From Bombyx mori (lineage: Eukaryota > Arthropoda > Insecta > Lepidoptera > Bombycidae), in assembly GCF_030269925.1 (NCBI RefSeq), contig NC_085131.1:8789501-8853500 (forward strand): a stretch of DNA of 64,000 bases, in the 5' to 3' direction. The notes beneath the pieces are model-generated. The model saw nothing but the letters and a program-made list of their open reading frames with translations, was not told where the DNA came from and did not search any database. The first letter of the stretch is position 1, and every line of letters begins with the position of its first letter. The position numbers and the translations under genes were made by a program. Below, one piece after another: positions 59,136 to 64,000 of the stretch.

Positions 59136-62100
59136 TCATCCGTTCCTTATAGTTTGATTGACGAACACGGATCGGATCTCCATGGGGCACAGCGTGATGA
59201 TTCCGTCTAACACTTGCTTGTCTATCTGATTGAAAGTCAACGTGCTTTCGTAAACACGATCTGATTTCACGTCTATCAAATCTGACAGACGGAACTGTGG
59301 ACAAAAAAAAATATATCTTGTATTACGAATAACATTTCTAGAAATTTCTATGGAAGGTAAAGAATCTCAGTGTATTAAAAACTGTCCTCTGAAATTGTCC
59401 AATTAAGGTCAAAAATCATAGTAGCAAGTAGAAAGATTTAAAAAACAGCCCAATAAACTGCCACACTGCGCTTCAATCTAGCACACTTCACTCTCACTTG
59501 ATGGAAAGATGGAATTGAACAAATGAAAATGATATGAATATTCATTTTTTTCATTGCCCTTGTAGGCAGATGAGCATACGGCCCACCTGATGGTGAGTAG
59601 TTACCGTCGCCCATGGACTTCATCAATGCTAGGGGCAGAGCGAAGTCGGTGCCTACCGCTTAATACTCTCCACAAGCCTCGTTTGAAGAAGGACATGTCA
59701 TAGCGCTCGGGAAACACTGTGAAGGGGAGCTCATTCTATAGCCGGATGGAACGTGCTAAAAAAGACCTCTGTAAACGCACTGTGGATGAACGCAGTGGCT
59801 TCAAGTAGTATGGATGAACTCTACTCTGGTGGCGGGCGGTGCGATGGTAAAAACAGGTGCCGGTATCATATCATCATCATAACGCATGATTTTATTTTTA
59901 CGGCAGAGATACACGTGTTTCAGTTCGTGACATGACTTCCTTAATCGCATATATAAGAAAATTTGTGAGTTTAGCTTAATTAGACTAATTAAGCTAAAGA
60001 CGTTCAGCTTGCATTATGTAAAAAAAGATTGCTGTTTTTTTTTCTAGATGAAAAGTAACGTTTGTGCCTTACTGTAAACCCTAAGCATGTGTGAATAGCC
60101 AAAACGTGACAAACAAACAAACAACTCACTTTCGCATTATAATTAGTATCAAAGTCACTCTTTTATCATGTAAGTGTTCATGTGTCACTTTTCATTTTCT
60201 AATTTTGCGCTTGTTCAGATTTTAACTTCATATATGCGATGACCTATTTACCCTTGAGTGTTAAGTTTAAAATCTCGAAGTTTCCCGAAATTACCATTTC
60301 AAGGATATACGGAGATCAAATATTCATTAAACTAAAATCGGCTAAAAGGTCTTCCAACCGCTGGCCGGAATTAATGTAAATAAAAATGTCTACTCTGTGG
60401 TAGTAATTTTTTTTTACTAACGACTGACCTGTCCGTCACTTAGCGGATACGCTTCGACGGTGTCCTTGTGACCGTAGCACGTGTCGAGGGCTACCCTTTG
60501 GAACGTCAGCCCCATCCCGTGTAAATTCGTGCCTTCCTTCTGTAAGCATTAATCCTCGATTTAGCTATACATGCAAGGTTAAATATATTCTCGATGATTT
60601 TCTAGTACGTAGTTCGTAAATAATATTATCCGAGCCGGTAAGTATCAACATCGCGAACGTCACTACTCACGTTTGTGTCGTTTGAACAACGTTTGAAGTC
60701 GTCGTAGCCTAAAGGATAAGACGTCCGGTGCATTCGTGTTGAAGCGATGCACCGGTGTTCGAATCCCGCAGGCGGGTACCAATTTTTCTAATGAAATACG
60801 TACTTAACAAATGTTCACGATAGACTTCCACGGTGAAGGAATAATATCGTGTAATAAAAATGAAACCCGCAAAATTATAATTTGCGAAATTACTGGTGGT
60901 AGTCACATAACACTAGGTGGGCTGTGAGCTCGTCCACCCATCTAAGCAGCAAAAAAAAACTTCACTCCCCGCGTTCCCGCCAAAGAGTCGCAGAATTTTC
61001 TAATTAGTCATTGACCTTAGTGGTGGTGTGGGTTCTGTAGGAGGCCAGCACGATGTCGGCGGCGTTGACGGAGGCCCTCTGGTAGTTGGGGCGGGGCTCG
61101 TCTCCGCGCGGCGTGTAGTGCAGCACGAGCGGCGGCTGCAGGAGCATCTGCTGCGACACGTGACTACCCAGCGTCAGCCACCCGCTTGGGTGATCAGACG
61201 GCGGCTTCTGTAAATATAGCACTATTTGTCAAGTAGGCCACGATTTTTGTTCACAAAACATGTTATTTCTTTAGAGAGAGAGTATTCTTTATTGTACACC
61301 AAACAAAAGAAACAATGTGAAACATTAAATAAATAAAAAGTACAATTAGTTGTCTTATCGGTAAGAGCGATCTCTTCCAGACAATCATCAGGTGGAAAAG
61401 AATCGTTTGGAAACTAATTACACGTGGTGTACCAATCAATTGAAATATACACACATACATACACAAATTCCTTACGTTTATAAATATGTATACATACAAA
61501 ATACACAATGTAACGTCATAATGATTTTTCTTTACACAGAAAAAAGGAAGAGGAAGGAGAGGAAGGAGAGGAAAGAACTTTATGGAATTGAAAATAAATT
61601 ATACATTATTTAATAAGTTTTACATCATACGAAATTTTATTTTGAAAAAGTTAAGTAAACTGTATACTGTAATGTATTATTATTATTTGTATTATGAATG
61701 TTTTTAGGCCGGTTATGTTTGTTAAGCTGAAAACAATCGCAGTCCTCTGTACAGGCGACTAAAGAAGCAGCTGTAAAGCACGACCTCGCTGTATGGGTAC
61801 GCTCGCATTATCAAACTATGCGCGACATGTCTGTGTGACGAAATTTGAAAGTAATTAATTACAGAATTATTTTTTTATTAAAATCATACGAGGTTTCATA
61901 AATACTGTTAAGAAGGTATGAGTAACGTCATCTGTCGTCAAATACCGAAAACAGATACCAAAACTACTATTACCATCGGAAATGTTTTGGAAAATTGTAG
62001 CCATGTCGTTTCAACTATAAAAGCGTTGCATAGAAGACATGGAGGTAGTTAGTAATCAGTTCTACTCAAAGCGAAGCGATAGAAGTCGTTTTCGATATTA

Positions 62101-63578
62101 AGGCCTACCTTAAGTGTCGTGATAATTAAATTGAATTATAATTTATATTTCGGTGTAAGTTATAAATTATCCCGAGCCCCAGCGCCTAACAATATTAATA
62201 ATAATATGTCTACATTCGAAAAGATTTTTAAGCTATTGCATAGCTTTTATCGCGTACTTTGAGCGCGGCGACCGAATCAAGAACTTCCGTAACGAAAATA
62301 AAACCTAACACCCCCACTCCACCTACCATGTAGCTCGCATTCAACACATTCACACGTTGCCCTTGTGTAGTGTTTGTGAATAAGCGCTGCGTAACATCGC
62401 ACTGCATGCGTATCATGAGAATTCTGCCCATCTCTCTCTCGCGCGGTCTAGCTTATGAGTGTGAAGGGGACAGTTAATGTTTTGCTTTTGTTAATGTTTT
62501 AATATTAAATTATTATTGTCTAATTATAATTGCATAAGTTGATAAAAAATGCTATGCAATAGCTTTTTAGAGGGGCATTCCCCGAGTGCCACACGTGTTT
62601 TTTTTTTCTTTCTAGTTGAAAGGCAGATGAGATGCGGACAGATGTCACTAAAGAAAAAAATTAAAATTGAAAGAAAGTCCATTGACTCACGGCGCAGTGC
62701 CCGAGGGCCGGCTCCGCTATGAGCCTGAATGTGTGGCGCGTCCTCACGTTGTCCAACACGCCTTGGTTCATGCCTCGGTTGTCGTCTCTGCTCAGGCGCC
62801 TGTCTTGCATCACCTACACAAACAATTTTGGTTACAATTACAAAGCAGTTTAGTACTATTTTCCCTTGTGTATTCTTTGAAAATATTTCTTTTTTTAACT
62901 AAGTAAACTCAAGTAATTGTTATTACTGTATAATAAAATGAAAATAAGTCTTGAGGTGTCATGTACGTAACGAAATGATTTTTTTGGAGTTATTCAACTC
63001 AATATACAATATTTACAGAAAATGAATACAATATAGAGTAATTATTTGTAGTAATCCTTGATGGATGATCGAAATTCTTCCGGTGATAGATTTAACGAAG
63101 CAATGCTCTTGTTAGGGTCAGTGTTAGCAATTCGCTGAGGTTGAGCTCGTGAGCTCACCTCGCAGCCACAGCGTAGTTGGAATAGCCCCTTAGGCTACCA
63201 ACGATTAGGTTTTTTTTGTGTCATGAGGAAATCGCCGGACTTCGCTCTCCACTGGGGATGGTGGGCGGAGCATGCCGGAGTCGAACCGACTAAAACCTCC
63301 TGTCGCTCAACAACCAACGTCCAAGCCTCGCGTGAGACAGAACTCGTGAAAAGGCAAAGGGGGGAAAGTGAAGCGTATAGTGGGAATGCCATAGACTTAT
63401 AAAGGGATTGAAATATTCCGGTTACCTCAATTTGTCCCGGCTGTAAGGCAGCCATTCCTAACGGAGTGGAAGTGAGCACCGTGAACCTGATGTTCTCGTC
63501 CTCGATGTAGGCGGCGGCGGGCAGCGGATAAAAGTTCGCCTGCAGCGGAATCTTCTCGAAGTAACGACGTTTTATCAT
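59136..63578 (-). CDS. Class II (Golgi-type) alpha-mannosidase, GH38, C-terminal five exons
   Basis: Exons in transcript order: 63426-63578, 62691-62813, 61016-61207, 60429-60539, 59136-59294 (TGA at 59136-59138). Lengths of 153, 123, 192, 111 and 159 nt are all multiples of three, and every junction is phase 0 with GT-AG sites. The first exon encodes PLQANFYPLPAAAYIED and LQPGQIE; the second encodes DRRLSRDDNRGMNQGVLDN, the conserved GH38 C-terminal signature in its Golgi mannosidase II form (QG where lysosomal enzymes differ). The last exon ends with a typical LCPMEIRSVFV beta-strand. The N-terminal anchor and catalytic domain lie beyond the right edge of the window. Golgi mannosidase II trims GlcNAcMan5GlcNAc2 during N-glycan maturation. 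The gene converges on GNPAT with about 5.5 kb between stop codons. Assignment to mannosidase II rather than lysosomal enzyme is likely but rests on the C-terminus only. Confidence 0.9.
59530..59840 (-). mobile_element. LINE 3' end, source of the alternative SINE tail
   Basis: On minus, a degenerate coding part (tgcgttcatccacagtgcgt, tgtttcccgagcgctatga) precedes cttcaaacgaggcttgtgga, ctgcccctagcattgatg and catcaggtgggccgtatgct, then gcaatgaaaaaaa. Located in the intergenic/intron zone by the mannosidase last intron. Confidence 0.6.
60697..60958 (+). mobile_element. Bm1 SINE with a large internal deletion
   Basis: The intact head and middle (60697-60900) jump from ttactggtggtag straight to tcacataacactaggtgggc and the A tail, losing about 170 bp of body. 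Followed directly by a scrap of repeat G (60959-60988). Confidence 0.85.
61532..61576 (+). repeat. (GGAA/GA)-rich simple tract
   Basis: aaaaaggaagaggaaggaga followed by a repeat of aggaaggagaggaaag. Mannosidase intron; the rest of 61208-62690 shows no gene or element I can name. Confidence 0.7.
63050..63210 (+). mobile_element. BMC1-like LINE, 3' end fragment
   Basis: Diverged plus copy: aatgctcttgttagggtcag, tgagctcacctcgcagcc, gaatagccccttaggctacc. Confidence 0.75.
63211..63397 (-). mobile_element. R1-like LINE, 3' UTR fragment
   Basis: Read on minus, matches 29275-29440 of the large R1-like element (gttggttgttgagcgacagg, ttccccccttt). The minus ORF that runs from the mannosidase exon into this piece is read-through into the repeat, not real coding; the exon ends at 63426. 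Confidence 0.85.
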
Positions 63579-64000
63579 CTGCCACGAAACGTTATATAGC
63601 TTTGAGGTTTCAGTTTACTACAACATTTCGTTTAAAAAAAACTAATTAGGTATAATTATTTAAACCGAAATGTTATACAAAATAGTATTAACTTATATAT
63701 TCTAATAATTTAAAATGAGACAATCGAAAATTAAATTCAAATAAACTCAGGAAACGTAGCTGACAAATTATAAAATTGAATTTTATGTTCTCTTTAATGT
63801 ATAATGACACAAATGTTGACAGCCGCCGTACTTCAATCAATGTATTGTTGAGTTATAAAACATTTAAAAATTATTTCGCAAAAATAATTATCTGTGCATA
63901 TTTTACGTTCTGGTCAATCTTGGGTTTCAACCAGTACAGAACTTAAATGTTTAAGGAATTTCATTTGTATAGACTGTGTCACCGTTCAATGCGAAACGTC

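Noticed and set aside
63195..63425. Extension of the mannosidase exon frame to 63195
   Set aside because: There is a good GT donor at 63424-63425, and the extension reads into the R1-like LINE 3' UTR, also found at 29275-29440.
1..64000. CRISPR arrays, operons, phage or toxin-antitoxin systems
   Set aside because: None seen; split genes, poly(A)-tailed retroelements and SINEs show this is insect nuclear DNA.

Overview
The window is nuclear DNA of a lepidopteran insect, almost certainly the silkworm Bombyx mori or a very close relative. It is AT-rich, its genes are split into short exons by repeat-filled introns, and it carries many copies of the Bombyx Bm1 SINE and of BMC1-like LINE 3' ends. 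Nothing bacterial, plasmid-like or CRISPR-like is present.

Three protein-coding genes can be assembled exon by exon with matching splice phases. (1) Positions 513-20724, plus strand: the last 16 coding exons of a MOV10/MOV10L1 (Armitage-type) SF1 RNA helicase; its 5' end lies outside the window. (2) Positions 31248-53634, plus strand: a complete 11-exon gene for peroxisomal dihydroxyacetone-phosphate acyltransferase (GNPAT, ether-lipid synthesis), 668 codons ending in the PTS1-type tripeptide SRL. (3) Positions 59136-63578, minus strand: the last five coding exons of a Golgi-type class II alpha-mannosidase (GH38), convergent with GNPAT. The three are functionally unrelated neighbours.

The space between exons is mostly mobile DNA. 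It holds at least three tRNA-derived SINE families (Bm1, one with an S2-type head, and one near 56.3 kb), several LINE lineages (BMC1/jockey-like, R1-like, RTE-like and CR1-like ends), a truncated Ty3/gypsy element, two deletion derivatives of one mariner-like transposon, four Helitron-like families, and small palindromic MITEs. Several insertions are nested and datable by target-site duplications: an R1-like LINE inside the gypsy integrase (26814-29454), a BMC1-like LINE inside a Helitron-like element (47862-49212), a 141-bp LINE end inside another Helitron-like element (58670-58810), and an almost full-length RTE-like LINE in a GNPAT intron (41770-44994).

I see no convincing undescribed biological system. 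The points most worth checking are the GC-AG intron in the helicase gene, the habit of sense Bm1 copies to end 15-80 bp before splice acceptors, inverted repeat pairs that could fold introns (one pair brackets three helicase exons), a SINE with a Bm1-type head and a LINE-type tail, and a 439-bp tandem duplication in a GNPAT intron. LINE and Helitron family names are from memory of typical sequences and were not checked against a database.
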